Assembly: GCF_001815355.1 (NCBI RefSeq)
Contig: NZ_KV820354.1
Location: forward strand, 62,001-126,000
Direction of reading: 5' to 3'
From: Haemophilus sp. HMSC068C11
GTDB lineage: Bacteria; Pseudomonadota; Gammaproteobacteria; Enterobacterales; Pasteurellaceae
DNA length: 64,000 nucleotides
Positions 35,208 to 44,863 of the stretch are shown piece after piece. The notes under the pieces were generated by a model. It worked only from the letters and a program-made list of their open reading frames with translations, made no database searches and was not told the origin of the DNA. A program made the translations under genes and the position numbers. The stretch's first letter is position 1, and the number at the start of each line of letters is the position of its first letter.

Positions 35208-36014
35208 ATGTGTACAACCTGTGGCTGTGGCCATCCAGACCAAGTCAGAATCGGAGAATTACCGCATGTTCATCATGATTCCAATGCGCAACATGCAACA
35301 AAACTACCTAATTTTTCTCACTCCGCCTTCCGCATGCCAGACTCTCCACAACAAGATGAAACTCAGCAACGATTACTGAAAGTAGAACAAGATATTCTTG
35401 GCGCAAACAATCAATTAGCCGATATGAATCGTCGCTTTTTTGCCAATCAACACATTTTGGCACTTAACCTTGTTTCAAGTCCAGGTTCAGGCAAAACAAC
35501 TTTGTTGACGACCACATTAAATGCATTAAAAAATGACTATCCTTGTTATGTGATCGAAGGGGATCAACAAACAGAAAATGATGCGGATCGTATTCGTCAA
35601 ACGGGTGTGCCGGCGATTCAAGTTAATACGGGAAAAGGTTGTCATTTAGATGCACAAATGATTGGTAATGCATTGGTGAAATTGCAGCCACAGGAAAATA
35701 GTCTGATGTTTATTGAAAATGTCGGAAATCTAGTTTGTCCGTCAGAATTTGATTTAGGTGAGCATGCTAAAGTAGTGATTTTATCTGTAACAGAAGGCGA
35801 AGATAAACCACTCAAATATCCACATATGTTTGCGGCTTCGAAGTTAATGATTTTAAACAAAGTAGATTTACTGCCGTACTTAAATTTCGATGTGGAAAAA
35901 TGTATTGCTTATGCGAAACAAGTGAATCCCACAATTGAGGTCATCCAGTTGTCTTCTCAAAGTGGAGAAGGGTTACAGCAATGGCTAGATTGGTTAAAAG
36001 CGCAAGAACGATAG
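35208..36014 (+). CDS. hypB: Hydrogenase nickel-insertion GTPase HypB
   Basis: 268 residues. The N-terminal MCTTCGCG motif is the high-affinity nickel site seen in E. coli HypB. A short His-containing region (HVHHDSN) follows; it is not the long His tract of some bradyrhizobial HypB proteins. The G-domain has P-loop GSGKT (residues 94-98), [14 protein letters not shown] with metal-binding residues and NKVD (about 224-227). It couples GTP hydrolysis to nickel transfer. First of the close-packed hypB-hypD-hypE group, 9 bp before hypD. Confidence 0.96.
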   Translation: MCTTCGCGHPDQVRIGELPHVHHDSNAQHATKLPNFSHSAFRMPDSPQQDETQQRLLKVEQDILGANNQLADMNRRFFANQHILALNLVSSPGSGKTTLLTTTLNALKNDYPCYVIEGDQQTENDADRIRQTGVPAIQVNTGKGCHLDAQMIGNALVKLQPQENSLMFIENVGNLVCPSEFDLGEHAKVVILSVTEGEDKPLKYPHMFAASKLMILNKVDLLPYLNFDVEKCIAYAKQVNPTIEVIQLSSQSGEGLQQWLDWLKAQER

Positions 36015-36023
36015 GAGCATCAA

Positions 36024-37136
36024 ATGCAGTTTGTTGATGAATTTCGTGATCCTGAACTGGCTAAAAGTCTGTTACAGCGACTACAAAAAATAATGGAAAA
36101 CCAACCGCACTTTACGCCAGAAAATCCGTTATATCTAATGGAGGTCTGCGGCGGACATACTCATACCATTTTTAAATTTGGGCTGGATCGTTTATTACCC
36201 AAAAGCATTGAATTTATTCACGGTCCAGGCTGCCCGGTGTGTGTATTACCGATGGGACGAATTGATGTATGTATTGAGATTGCTCGTCGCCCAGAAGTCA
36301 TTTTCTGTACTTTCGGTGATGCGATGCGAGTACGCGGACGTCTAGGCTCGTTATTGGAAGCTAAAGCACAGGGTGCGGATGTTCGTATCGTTTATTCACC
36401 GCTCGATGCATTGAATATCGCATCAAATAATCCAGATAAAAAAGTCGTGTTCTTTTCACTTGGTTTTGAAACAACCATGCCGAGTGCTGCAATTACCTTG
36501 CAACAAGCGAAAAAACAGCAGGTAAAAAACTTTTTTGTGGTATGCCAAAATATTACCATCATCCCGACATTACACAGCTTATTGTCACAGGGACAAGTAA
36601 AGATTGATGGCTTTATTGCGCCAGGTCATGTCAGCATGGTGATTGGTTCTGAACCTTATCAAGAATTGTGTGACACCTATCATAAGCCTTTTGTGATCAC
36701 TGGTTTTGAGCCTTTAGATATCCTACAAGCAATTTTAATGTTGGTGACACAGATTGTTGAACAACGCTGTGAAGTGGAAAATCAGTATAAACGTATTGTG
36801 CATCAACATGGCAATCTGTTGGCACAACGGGCAATCAGTGAAGTATTCCGCTTGAAAGCCAGTAGCGAATGGCGTGGATTGGGCGAAATTGCAGAATCTG
36901 GCGTAGAACTGACAGATGATTACCAATGCTTTGATGCAGAAGCGCATTTTGCTTGTCAGCCACATCAAGTTGCTGATGATCCAGATTCTCGTTGCGGTGA
37001 TGTATTAATCGGTAAATGCAAGCCGGCTGATTGCCCATTATTTGCTAAAAAATGTAATCCAGACAATGCCTATGGTGCATTGATGGTGTCTTCTGAAGGG
37101 GCATGTGCAGCCTATTATCAATACAGACGGGAATAA
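36024..37136 (+). CDS. hypD: Hydrogenase maturation Fe-S scaffold HypD
   Basis: 370 residues; Fe-S protein that assembles the Fe(CN)2CO unit with HypC and HypE. Conserved motifs: MEVCGGHTH with the essential Cys, FIHGPGCPVCVLP, FSLGFETTMPS, APGHVSMVIG, and the C-terminal Cys cluster CGDVLIGKCKPADCPLF. AGGAG precedes the start. Four bases separate its stop from hypE. An uptake sequence lies at 36104-36112. Confidence 0.97.
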   Translation: MQFVDEFRDPELAKSLLQRLQKIMENQPHFTPENPLYLMEVCGGHTHTIFKFGLDRLLPKSIEFIHGPGCPVCVLPMGRIDVCIEIARRPEVIFCTFGDAMRVRGRLGSLLEAKAQGADVRIVYSPLDALNIASNNPDKKVVFFSLGFETTMPSAAITLQQAKKQQVKNFFVVCQNITIIPTLHSLLSQGQVKIDGFIAPGHVSMVIGSEPYQELCDTYHKPFVITGFEPLDILQAILMLVTQIVEQRCEVENQYKRIVHQHGNLLAQRAISEVFRLKASSEWRGLGEIAESGVELTDDYQCFDAEAHFACQPHQVADDPDSRCGDVLIGKCKPADCPLFAKKCNPDNAYGALMVSSEGACAAYYQYRRE

Positions 37137-37140
37137 AACA

Positions 37141-38154
37141 ATGACTGATTTTATTACGATGGCACACGGAAATGGCGGTGCCACCATGCAAGAGTTGATC
37201 CGCGATTATTTTGTCGAGGCATTTGATAACCCGATACTTTCACAAGGTGAAGATCAGGCTCGCATTGCGTTACAAGAAATGAACGCTTTGGGTGGAACAT
37301 TAGCTTTTTCAACTGACAGCTTTGTGATTGATCCGATTTTTTTCCCAGGTGGCGACATTGGTAAACTCGCTGTATGTGGTACCGCTAACGATGTCGCGGT
37401 ATGCGGTGCCGTACCAAAATATTTGTCTTGTGGATTTATTTTAGAAGAAGGCTTGCCACTGGAAACCTTAAAAAAATTGATTCAATCGATGGCAAAAGCT
37501 TGTCAGTCAGCCGGTATTCAAGTGGTAACAGGTGATACCAAAGTGGTACAAAAAGGCGCGATAGATAAAGTGTTTATCAATACGGCAGGTATTGGTGTGA
37601 TTCCAAACGGGCTCGACTGGGGCGTGCATCGTATTCAGCCTGGCGATCAGATTATTGTGAGTGGTACTTTGGGTGATCATGGTGCAACCATTTTGAATTT
37701 ACGTGAAAATCTCGGTATTCAAACTGATTTATGCAGTGATTGCGCCGTGCTTGCACCGCTTATTGATTGTATTCGTCCGATTGAAGGCGTGAAAGCCGTA
37801 CGCGATGCGACCCGTGGTGGTGTGAATGCGGTACTTCACGAATTTGCGCAGGCACAGAAAGTGGGGATTCAAATTGATGAAACGGTATTACCAATTCGTC
37901 AGGAAGTACGCGGTATTTGCGAATTACTCGGTTTGGATGCGTTGAATTTTGCTAATGAAGGCAAATTGGTAATTGTGGCAGATAAAGCAAAAACAGCTGA
38001 AATTCTGACCGCACTTCGTAACCATCCATTAGGTGAAAATGCGGCCGTAATCGGCGAGGTAACGACTGATGGCAAAGTTCGTGCAGTTGGTCTTTTCGGT
38101 CAAAGTCGTTTATTAGACTTACCACGCAACGAACCTTTACCACGCATTTGTTAA
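37141..38154 (+). CDS. hypE: Hydrogenase maturation dehydratase HypE
   Basis: 337 residues, PurM-like ATPase fold. It accepts a carbamoyl group from HypF on its C-terminal Cys and dehydrates it to a thiocyanate that becomes the cyanide ligand. The required C-terminal Pro-Arg-Ile-Cys is intact. Motifs: AHGNGGATMQELI at the N terminus and DATRGGVNAVLHEFA. The start at 37141 is chosen because conservation begins there; the open frame to 37105 lies inside hypD. It ends at a strong terminator. Confidence 0.96.
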   Translation: MTDFITMAHGNGGATMQELIRDYFVEAFDNPILSQGEDQARIALQEMNALGGTLAFSTDSFVIDPIFFPGGDIGKLAVCGTANDVAVCGAVPKYLSCGFILEEGLPLETLKKLIQSMAKACQSAGIQVVTGDTKVVQKGAIDKVFINTAGIGVIPNGLDWGVHRIQPGDQIIVSGTLGDHGATILNLRENLGIQTDLCSDCAVLAPLIDCIRPIEGVKAVRDATRGGVNAVLHEFAQAQKVGIQIDETVLPIRQEVRGICELLGLDALNFANEGKLVIVADKAKTAEILTALRNHPLGENAAVIGEVTTDGKVRAVGLFGQSRLLDLPRNEPLPRIC

Positions 38155-38156
38155 GC

Positions 38157-38195
38157 AAAAACCGGTTTAATTTTTAATTAAACCGGTTTTAGTTT
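38157..38195. terminator. Terminator after hypABDE
   Basis: Stem AAACCGGTTTAATT/AATTAAACCGGTTT (38159-38172 and 38176-38189), 3-nt loop. A-rich on the left and TTTTAGTTT on the right, so it can also serve the convergent DUF440 gene. Confidence 0.85.
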
Positions 38196-38221
38196 GTAAA
38201 TTGATATAGAGAGAAGAGTGA

Positions 38222-38545
38222 TTATTTTTTCCAAATAACGTGGAATTCGCGATCTTCTTCTCGATGTGAAATTAAGAATTTTGCAAACACATCATCCATT
38301 TCATCTTTATCATTCACTAAACCCACCCAAACTTCAGCAAAAGCGTCAGGATCGATTAATACCCCAATTTCTTGTTCCCAATCGTCTGCTGTTTCGACAA
38401 ACTCGACTGCACCACGATCTTCAAATTGCAGATTGAATAGCATAATATCAGCGGGATCGAGATTTTCGCCTGCCATTTCTAAGAAAATATCATAAGCAAG
38501 ATCAATCGCTGCATCGGGATCGAGTTTTTGAATATCAGTTGTCAT
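38222..38545 (-). CDS. DUF440 / YciU-HI1450 family putative double-stranded DNA mimic
   Basis: 107 residues from the ATG at 38545, equal to the family's usual length (E. coli YciU 109). Highly acidic, with [29 protein letters not shown] matching the family closely. HI1450, the H. influenzae member, was proposed from structure to mimic DNA; a partner such as HU has been suggested. The open frame upstream to 38602 is unlikely to be coding. It is independent of the hyp genes. Confidence 0.85.
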   Translation of the reverse strand: MTTDIQKLDPDAAIDLAYDIFLEMAGENLDPADIMLFNLQFEDRGAVEFVETADDWEQEIGVLIDPDAFAEVWVGLVNDKDEMDDVFAKFLISHREEDREFHVIWKK

Positions 38546-38600
38546 TGGGTTTTCCTTCATCAAGTAAATTGCGCGTATGATACCGCAAGAAATAGAAAAC

Positions 38601-38645
38601 AAAAAGTACGGCCAAATTTATCATTATTTTTGACCGCACTTATTT
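38601..38645 (-). terminator. Terminator after ppc built from an uptake-sequence pair
   Basis: On the minus strand AAGTGCGGTCAAA is followed by TTTGGCCGTACTTTTT (plus-strand arms 38604-38616 and 38629-38641). One arm is an exact uptake sequence; the other is a degenerate inverted copy. The T-run follows on the minus strand. Confidence 0.7.
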
Positions 38646-38658
38646 TTAGTTGCCGTAA

Positions 38659-41298
38659 CTAGCCCGTATTTCGCATACCTGCGGCAATACCTGTGATAGT
38701 AATCATCAGGGCTTGTTCGACATCAGGGCTTGGGTTTTCAGGCGATTCACGGAAACGACGGAGCAATTCTACTTGAAGGAGATTGAGCGGATCCGTATAA
38801 ACATTACGTAACGCAATAGAATCGGCGATCCATGGCAAGTCTGCCATTAATTCATCTTTGTGAGAAAGCGAAAGCACGGTTTTAATATCTGCATTCAGTT
38901 GATTACGCAGATTTTCACCTAAGTACCAAAGCTCTTTTTTCACTAAGTTATGATCATATTGTTCAGAAAGCCAAGTATCGGTTTTACTGAATACCATTTC
39001 TAACATGCCCACGCGGGTAGAGAAGAATGGCCAAGCCTTACACATTTCTTCAATAATGTGACCTTTGCCTTCATCTACAATTTTTTGAATTGCCGCACTT
39101 GCACCAAGCCATGCCGGTAGCATTAAGCGGTTTTGCATCCAAGCAAAAATCCATGGAATGGCACGCAAGCTTTCTACGCCACCATTTGGATTACGTTTTG
39201 CAGGGCGAGAGCCAAGTGGTAGTTTAGACAGTTCTTGTTCCGGTGTGGCACTGCGGAAATAAGGCACGAAGTCTTTATCTCCACGAACAACACTACGGTA
39301 AATGTCGCATGAAGTTGCGGAAAGCTCATCCATCACAGTACGCCATTCTGCTTTTGGTTCTGGCGGTGGAAGTAAGTTTGCTTCTAAAATTGCACTGGCA
39401 TAAAGATCAAAGGTTTCAACCGCAACTTCGGGTAAACCAAGTTTAAAGCGAATCATTTCCCCTTGTTCAGTCACACGTAAACCATTTTTGAGTGAGCGCG
39501 GTGGCTGAGAAAGTAATGCCGCATGTGCAGGTGCACCACCTCGACCGATTGTACCACCACGACCATGGAATAAAGTGAGTTCAATACCTAGTTCTTCGGT
39601 TAGATTAACTAATGCTTCTTGTGCACGATATTGTGCCCATGAAGCCGCCATCATACCTGCATCTTTAGCAGAGTCAGAATAACCAATCATCACCATTTGA
39701 TGATTGTTAATCACGCCACGATACCAACCAATATTGAATAATTGACGCATGACCCCTTCAGATGCATCTAAGTCATCTAAGGTTTCAAAAAGTGGCACGA
39801 CAGGAATGTGATAAGGCACGCCTGCTTCTTTTAATAATAAATGCACAGCAAGCACATCAGAGGCACTTCTCGCCATTGAAATAATATAGCAAGCAATCAC
39901 GCCTTGTTTTTGTTGAGCAATGACTTTGCAAGTATCTAAAATTTCTTGGGTTTCAGCAGATGGCTCCCAATGGGTTGGAATTAATGGGCGACGAGAATTT
40001 AACTCGCGTACTAAGAAAGATTGTTTTTCTGCTTCGCTCCATTGTGCATAATCGCCAATGCCAAGATAACGAGTGATTTCAGCAATAGCATCGGTATGAC
40101 GGGTACTTTCTTGACGGATATCCATTTGTGAAAGAGTGACACCAAAACAACGAATACGATGCAAAATATCTAATAATGAACCATTAGCGATAATCCGCAT
40201 GCCACACGCCATTAATGATTGATAGCAGTCATAAAGTGGTTCCCAAAGTTGATTATCTTCCATGATGATATCCGCTTGGCTTACGCGTGGCGGACGATTT
40301 GCTAGGCAATCATCAAAGTAATCTAGGGTGGCGATAAGTTTTGCACGAAGTGCTTTGACTACAAAACGATAAGGCTCTAAATGCTCACCATATTTTGCGG
40401 TAAATTCTGATGTGCATTTCACCATAGATAATTCATCAGCAAGAGATTTAATGTCATTTAAGAATAAATCTGCTGCTTTCCAACGAGCAAAATAGAGTAC
40501 TTGTTGAGTAATTTTTGAAGTAACAAATGGGTTGCCATCACGGTCACCACCCATCCAAGAAGAAATTCGGACAGGACGTAAGCCTACTGGTAAATCGTAC
40601 CCCAAAAATTCACGAGCATGTTCATTTAATTGACGTAAGAATTCCGGCACCCCTTGCCATAGGCTGTTTTCAATCATGGCGTAGCCCCATTTTGCTTCAT
40701 CGAATGGCGTCGGGCGAACGGTACGGATTTCATTGGTATGCCATGCTTCAGCAATTAAACGAAGTAGCAAGCGTTCAATAATGCCGCGTTCTTTAGGCGT
40801 CAAATCATCGTGCTCTAATTTGCTTAAGCATTTATTGATCTCAACGTGTTTGTGGATTAACGAACGTCGTGTGGTTTCGGTTGGGTGTGCGGTTAATACT
40901 AGCTCAATGAGCAAGTTTTCAACGGTTTTGTAAACTTCTTCTTTTGAAGTATTTAATGCTTTTAAGCGTTGGAATAAAGCACTTAATGAACGATTAGAAG
41001 ATTGTAAATCTTTGTGTTGGCGAGAGACCGTTTGGTATTGTTCAGCGATATTCGTTAAATTAAGAAAATGGCTGAATGCTCGTGCAACAGGAATAATATT
41101 TTCATTTGAAATGGTGGAAAGGGTATCCAACAATGTTTTACGTGCTTGGCTATCACCCGCTCGAGATTGTTTGGACAATTGACGAACATTTTCAATTAAG
41201 GTGAGAATGTCTTCGCCTTGTGCATCATTAATGGTTTCTCCAAGAAAACGCCCTAGCATATTAATGTTATGGCGGAGAGTGCGATACTCATCAGTCAT
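38659..41298 (-). CDS. ppc: Phosphoenolpyruvate carboxylase
   Basis: Anaplerotic enzyme that carboxylates phosphoenolpyruvate to oxaloacetate. 879 residues from the ATG at 41298 (E. coli 883). Catalytic motifs: [13 protein letters not shown] (His near residue 137), [14 protein letters not shown], and [14 protein letters not shown] (about 573-586). The C-terminal end is Met-Arg-Asn-Thr-Gly, the conserved allosteric tail. The open frame upstream to 41364 adds a hydrophobic, unlikely N terminus. Read in the same direction as purR, but separated from it by a hairpin terminator. Confidence 0.97.
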   Translation of the reverse strand: MTDEYRTLRHNINMLGRFLGETINDAQGEDILTLIENVRQLSKQSRAGDSQARKTLLDTLSTISNENIIPVARAFSHFLNLTNIAEQYQTVSRQHKDLQSSNRSLSALFQRLKALNTSKEEVYKTVENLLIELVLTAHPTETTRRSLIHKHVEINKCLSKLEHDDLTPKERGIIERLLLRLIAEAWHTNEIRTVRPTPFDEAKWGYAMIENSLWQGVPEFLRQLNEHAREFLGYDLPVGLRPVRISSWMGGDRDGNPFVTSKITQQVLYFARWKAADLFLNDIKSLADELSMVKCTSEFTAKYGEHLEPYRFVVKALRAKLIATLDYFDDCLANRPPRVSQADIIMEDNQLWEPLYDCYQSLMACGMRIIANGSLLDILHRIRCFGVTLSQMDIRQESTRHTDAIAEITRYLGIGDYAQWSEAEKQSFLVRELNSRRPLIPTHWEPSAETQEILDTCKVIAQQKQGVIACYIISMARSASDVLAVHLLLKEAGVPYHIPVVPLFETLDDLDASEGVMRQLFNIGWYRGVINNHQMVMIGYSDSAKDAGMMAASWAQYRAQEALVNLTEELGIELTLFHGRGGTIGRGGAPAHAALLSQPPRSLKNGLRVTEQGEMIRFKLGLPEVAVETFDLYASAILEANLLPPPEPKAEWRTVMDELSATSCDIYRSVVRGDKDFVPYFRSATPEQELSKLPLGSRPAKRNPNGGVESLRAIPWIFAWMQNRLMLPAWLGASAAIQKIVDEGKGHIIEEMCKAWPFFSTRVGMLEMVFSKTDTWLSEQYDHNLVKKELWYLGENLRNQLNADIKTVLSLSHKDELMADLPWIADSIALRNVYTDPLNLLQVELLRRFRESPENPSPDVEQALMITITGIAAGMRNTG

Positions 41299-41410
41299 AT
41301 GAACTCCGATAAAGAAAAAAATAAAACTAGGGGAGATATAACCAAAAATATGTATCGGGATCAAATGCTATACGTCAAAAACTTGCATTAAATCAAAAAA
41401 GGCTAAAATA

Positions 41411-41462
41411 AGTAAAAAATGACCGCACTTTTTTAGATAAAATTCAAAGTGCGGTCGAAAAG
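41411..41462 (-). terminator. Terminator after purR made of paired uptake sequences
   Basis: GACCGCACTT (41421-41430) and AAGTGCGGTC (41447-41456) form a 10-bp stem with a 16-nt loop. On the minus strand it is followed by ATTTTTT. Both arms are exact uptake sequences. Confidence 0.85.
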
Positions 41463-41470
41463 TTTAATGT

Positions 41471-42481
41471 TTATTTAAGGTTGCGAACTGATTTTCGAAT
41501 AACGAGTTCAGGATGGATCGCAATGCGGTGTTTTTCGTGATTATCGTTATCTTTATTGGCAATACGCTCAAATAAAAGATTAACCGCTTGTGCACCTAAA
41601 CGAGACTTCGATTGGTGAATCGTTGTGAGTGGGGGTGCATAGAAACGCGATGAGTGAATATTATCATAGCCAATAATCGAGATATCATCAGGCACACGCA
41701 AGCCTTTTTCCGTAATCGCAGAAATTGCACCTAATGCCATCACATCATTACAACAGAATACGGCAGTAGGTAGGCTGTCTTGTGCAAGAATTTTATTCAT
41801 ACACTCGTAACCGTCCTCAGGTTCGAAGAAACCTTCCATAATCCAATTTTCATGGATCGGTAGATTGGCTTCATTCATGGCTTTTACAAAGCCTTCGTAA
41901 CGGGTTCTTGCCGTCGTTTTATCTAATTCACCCGCAATAAGACCGATCTCTTTATGACCACAATCAATTAAATGCTTAGTAGCAAGGTAACCGCCCGTAA
42001 AGCTGTTATCTTCAATGATATCGGTATCTGTATTTGGACCCCAATCCATTACCACCATCGGCACAGACGAGAAACTAGAAAGCACATCAAGTGAATGTTG
42101 TGTGTATTCAGAACACATTACCAATAAACCATCTACGCGTTTTTTGGTAAGCATTTCGACGTGGTTTTTAATTTTTTCAGGATCATTTTGTGTATTACAC
42201 AAAAAAAGTGAATAGCCTTGACGATAACAATGATCTTCAACGGCATGAATGATTTCAGCAAAATAAGGGGATTCACTGGTTGTCACAATCATCCCAATGG
42301 ATTTTGTCGTGTTGACTTTCAAACTCCGAGCAACAGCACTTGGTGAGTACTTCAAGCTTTTAATGGCTTGCATCACCGCCTCTTCGGTTTCTTTTGCTAC
42401 AAAACGGGTTTTATTAATTACGTGTGAAACAGTGGTGGTGGAAACACCAGCCATTTTTGCGACATCTTTAATTGTTGCCAT
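41471..42481 (-). CDS. purR: Purine repressor PurR (LacI family)
   Basis: 336 residues. N-terminal helix-turn-helix [25 protein letters not shown] and hinge [11 protein letters not shown] are nearly identical to E. coli PurR. The periplasmic-binding-protein-like corepressor domain ([33 protein letters not shown]) keeps the hypoxanthine/guanine-binding residues as far as visible by eye. It represses purine biosynthesis genes when purines are abundant. No PUR box is visible immediately upstream of purR itself; one is at 1800-1815. Confidence 0.95.
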   Translation of the reverse strand: MATIKDVAKMAGVSTTTVSHVINKTRFVAKETEEAVMQAIKSLKYSPSAVARSLKVNTTKSIGMIVTTSESPYFAEIIHAVEDHCYRQGYSLFLCNTQNDPEKIKNHVEMLTKKRVDGLLVMCSEYTQHSLDVLSSFSSVPMVVMDWGPNTDTDIIEDNSFTGGYLATKHLIDCGHKEIGLIAGELDKTTARTRYEGFVKAMNEANLPIHENWIMEGFFEPEDGYECMNKILAQDSLPTAVFCCNDVMALGAISAITEKGLRVPDDISIIGYDNIHSSRFYAPPLTTIHQSKSRLGAQAVNLLFERIANKDNDNHEKHRIAIHPELVIRKSVRNLK

Positions 42482-42616
42482 AATTTTGCCTCTAGAGAAT
42501 TTTTCCTATTATAAAGACTGTCACCAAATAGGTTAAGTAAATTATAAAAAATTTTTGAAAAAACGTGCTTTATTGTTAGAATGGGTTATCTTTAACTAAA
42601 CAAGTGGGAAATTAAA

Positions 42617-42697
42617 ATGAGTGATTTTGGTTACGCAATGTTAGCTGTAGTGCTTTCTTTAAGTGTTGTAGTCGGTTTAGCGACTGCAATTTTCTAA
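42617..42697 (+). CDS. ynhF: YnhF-like small membrane protein (26 residues)
   Basis: Tiny gene, ATG at 42617 to TAA at 42697. The product MSDFGYAMLAVVLSLSVVVG continues LATAIF: a short polar N terminus and one transmembrane helix. E. coli YnhF (29 residues, function unknown) has a similar layout and also sits next to purR, so position and shape both support homology. A GTGGGA is the only ribosome-binding-site-like sequence. A strong hairpin terminator 36 bp downstream fits a genuine short transcript. The function is unknown; the sequence match is low because of the small size. Confidence 0.7.
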   Translation: MSDFGYAMLAVVLSLSVVVGLATAIF

Positions 42698-42732
42698 TTG
42701 AAAGAAATAACATATTAATCCATTTAAAATAG

Positions 42733-42768
42733 ACCGCGCTTTAAGCATTTAAAGTGCGGTTATTTTTT
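42733..42768 (+). terminator. Terminator after the ynhF-like gene, built on an uptake sequence
   Basis: Stem ACCGCGCTTTAA/TTAAAGTGCGGT (42733-42744 and 42749-42760) with one G-T wobble, 4-nt loop, then TATTTTTTT. The right arm is an exact uptake sequence. Confidence 0.85.
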
Positions 42769-42885
42769 TAAGGCTTTTTAAAGTTGTGTTAAAAGCCATG
42801 CCATAGGACTATTTCTTTAGTATAATTTGCAACTATTTCCGTTTGTTGTAATCAAAATACTGCAAAAACCAAATTTGAGATAATT

Positions 42886-43656
42886 ATGAATAAATATTTG
42901 ATTTCACTAGATAAAGATGTTCAGCGTCGTGAGCTGTTTTTTGCTCAACCGGATACAGCAGATTTCGTTGTATTTTCAGCGATTAATACCATGCAAAAAG
43001 AGTGGAATGAATTGGCAGAAGTATTCAATCCAACGAAGTTTGAACAGCACTATGGACGCAACGTCACAAAAGGCGAAATTGGTTGTACATTAAGTCATTT
43101 AGCGGTTTATCGTCAGATTGTAGAAGATCAAAATGTGACGGAAAATGACTATGCGTTAGTCTGTGAAGATGATGCGTTATTCAATTCAAATTTATCGCCA
43201 AAAACGATCGCACTTTTAACCGAAAAATGTGATGCGGATATTGTATTAATCGGGCAGTCAAAAATTGCGGAATTTGATGATGTGGAATTAGAAATTAATT
43301 ATCCAACCACTTTTTCATTTTTACGCCAAACTATTGGTGATGTCACCGTGGCTTATCCATATAAAAGTTATTTTGCAGGTACGGTGGCATACTTAATCAA
43401 AAAATCAGTGGCACGTGCATTTTTGAAACAACTCGAACAAGAAAAACCGTTTTGGCTTGCTGATGATTTCTTATTATTTGAAACTCAATTCCAGATTAAT
43501 AACAATGTGGTTCGTCCACTTATGGCCATTGAAAATCCACAATTAGTGAGTAATTTGGAAGCGATTCGTGGTTCAAAATCTAATAATTTAGTGAAGAAAT
43601 TAATTAAATATCCACTCAAAAAAATCTTAGCAGTGAAAAAGAATTTAGGAAAATAA
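42886..43656 (+). CDS. Family 25 glycosyltransferase (lipooligosaccharide biosynthesis)
   Basis: 256 residues. Starts [19 protein letters not shown] and contains [17 protein letters not shown] and [11 protein letters not shown] (the acidic motif that would bind the sugar nucleotide and metal), the pattern of LOS galactosyl- and glucosyltransferases such as LgtB, LpsA and Lex2B. No membrane segments; a basic C terminus ([22 protein letters not shown]) suggests membrane association. First of four co-directional glycan genes. Donor and acceptor cannot be told from sequence. Confidence 0.85.
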   Translation: MNKYLISLDKDVQRRELFFAQPDTADFVVFSAINTMQKEWNELAEVFNPTKFEQHYGRNVTKGEIGCTLSHLAVYRQIVEDQNVTENDYALVCEDDALFNSNLSPKTIALLTEKCDADIVLIGQSKIAEFDDVELEINYPTTFSFLRQTIGDVTVAYPYKSYFAGTVAYLIKKSVARAFLKQLEQEKPFWLADDFLLFETQFQINNNVVRPLMAIENPQLVSNLEAIRGSKSNNLVKKLIKYPLKKILAVKKNLGK

Positions 43657-43663
43657 CGTAAAA

Positions 43664-44863
43664 ATGACCGCACTTTTTAATCTTTTTTATCTTTACGATC
43701 CTTGGCTGTTTCATGTCGTACGAATGTCATTCGTCGCTGGTTTAGCGGCATTGGCTGTATTGGCTTATCAGTATCTTAAAAAGCAGAAACCACAAGGTAT
43801 TACCGTGCCAGTGGATAGTTTAGCCGTTATCATTGGGCTGATTGCATTTAGTGTGATTCCGCTTTTAGTTAACGGTACGCGAGATTTTTCTGTCATCACC
43901 ATGTATGTGAAAGAGCTGATTTTATTTATCTTCGGCGTGGGACTTTATAATGCCTTCTATGCCAATGTAAATGGTCAACTGAAGGTGGTGCGTGATTTAC
44001 AATTTGGTGTGGTGGTGCAGTTTGTTGTGGGCGTGATTGGCTTACTCGGTGCATCATTTATGATTGATTTCTTGCTTTCAACCAATGCGGTGTTGCCCGC
44101 ACGTTTTTATGGTTCAGAACAGGAATATCGACTATATAACATCACTGCAACGGCCTTTTTCCAATTGAGTTTATTCTATTTGATGCTGTTGCATTTCTTA
44201 CTGGCTTACAACGCTAAACATAATACGCTTCCAAGTATTTTAGTGTTTTTTATGCTATGTATTGGCTTGATTTCAGGACGTACATTCCTTCTGTTATCGG
44301 TTGTGAGCATTTTAGTGTATTTCAAATGGCGTTATGTGCCATCACTCATTGCATTTGCTGTTTTGGTATTATTACTGGCCTATTTCTTACCTGAAAATCC
44401 TTATGTAGCACATGCTTTAGAGCCCGTGATTAATTTATTACATGGTGCAGGATTTGTCAGTTCGTCAACGGATACATTGATGAAAAACCATCTCTTTATG
44501 CCAACACTTAAGCAGTTCATTTATGGCGATGGTATGTATATGACAGGTGAGTTAGAAGTTGGTCGTTATTATGGACATACAGACTCTGGTTTCTTACGCC
44601 AAATTCTTTATGGTGGTGTGTCTTATGCTTTAGTGTGTTTTGCCGTGACATTCTATTTTGTACGCAAAGTCGCCTTAAACTGGTTTGATGGTAGCTGGAA
44701 ATTTATCCTTTCTGCCTTTGTGATTTTAGCGTTCTGTAATATCAAAGCGGACACCTTTGCTTTCCCAGGTATTATGTTTGTCATGCTGATGTTCTTATCG
44801 CTTTTTGGCACTCACGGTAAACAACTTATTTTATTTAAACAAAAGGAGCCGAAAGATGTTTAG
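43664..44863 (+). CDS. O-antigen polymerase/ligase-like membrane protein
   Basis: 399 residues with about ten to eleven transmembrane helices and one large loop (roughly 255-310). That layout is typical of the Wzy/WaaL family, where the loop holds the catalytic residues; the loop contains HTDSGFLRQILYGG near residue 305. Sequence is poorly conserved in this family, so polymerase, ligase or another role is possible. The gene begins inside an uptake sequence: ATG followed by ACCGCACTT (43667-43675) encodes Met-Thr-Ala-Leu. It lies 7 bp behind the GT25 gene and overlaps the next gene by 8 bases. Confidence 0.65.
   Translation: MTALFNLFYLYDPWLFHVVRMSFVAGLAALAVLAYQYLKKQKPQGITVPVDSLAVIIGLIAFSVIPLLVNGTRDFSVITMYVKELILFIFGVGLYNAFYANVNGQLKVVRDLQFGVVVQFVVGVIGLLGASFMIDFLLSTNAVLPARFYGSEQEYRLYNITATAFFQLSLFYLMLLHFLLAYNAKHNTLPSILVFFMLCIGLISGRTFLLLSVVSILVYFKWRYVPSLIAFAVLVLLLAYFLPENPYVAHALEPVINLLHGAGFVSSSTDTLMKNHLFMPTLKQFIYGDGMYMTGELEVGRYYGHTDSGFLRQILYGGVSYALVCFAVTFYFVRKVALNWFDGSWKFILSAFVILAFCNIKADTFAFPGIMFVMLMFLSLFGTHGKQLILFKQKEPKDV

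Larger units (their letters stand above)
42482..42885. other. Region between purR and the glycan cluster
   Basis: 404 bp. It holds the purR promoter region, a tiny gene (42617-42697) and its terminator (42733-42765). The remaining 120 bp before 42886 should hold the promoter of the glycosyltransferase gene; a TAGTATAATT at 42819-42828 would serve as -10. Confidence 0.6.
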
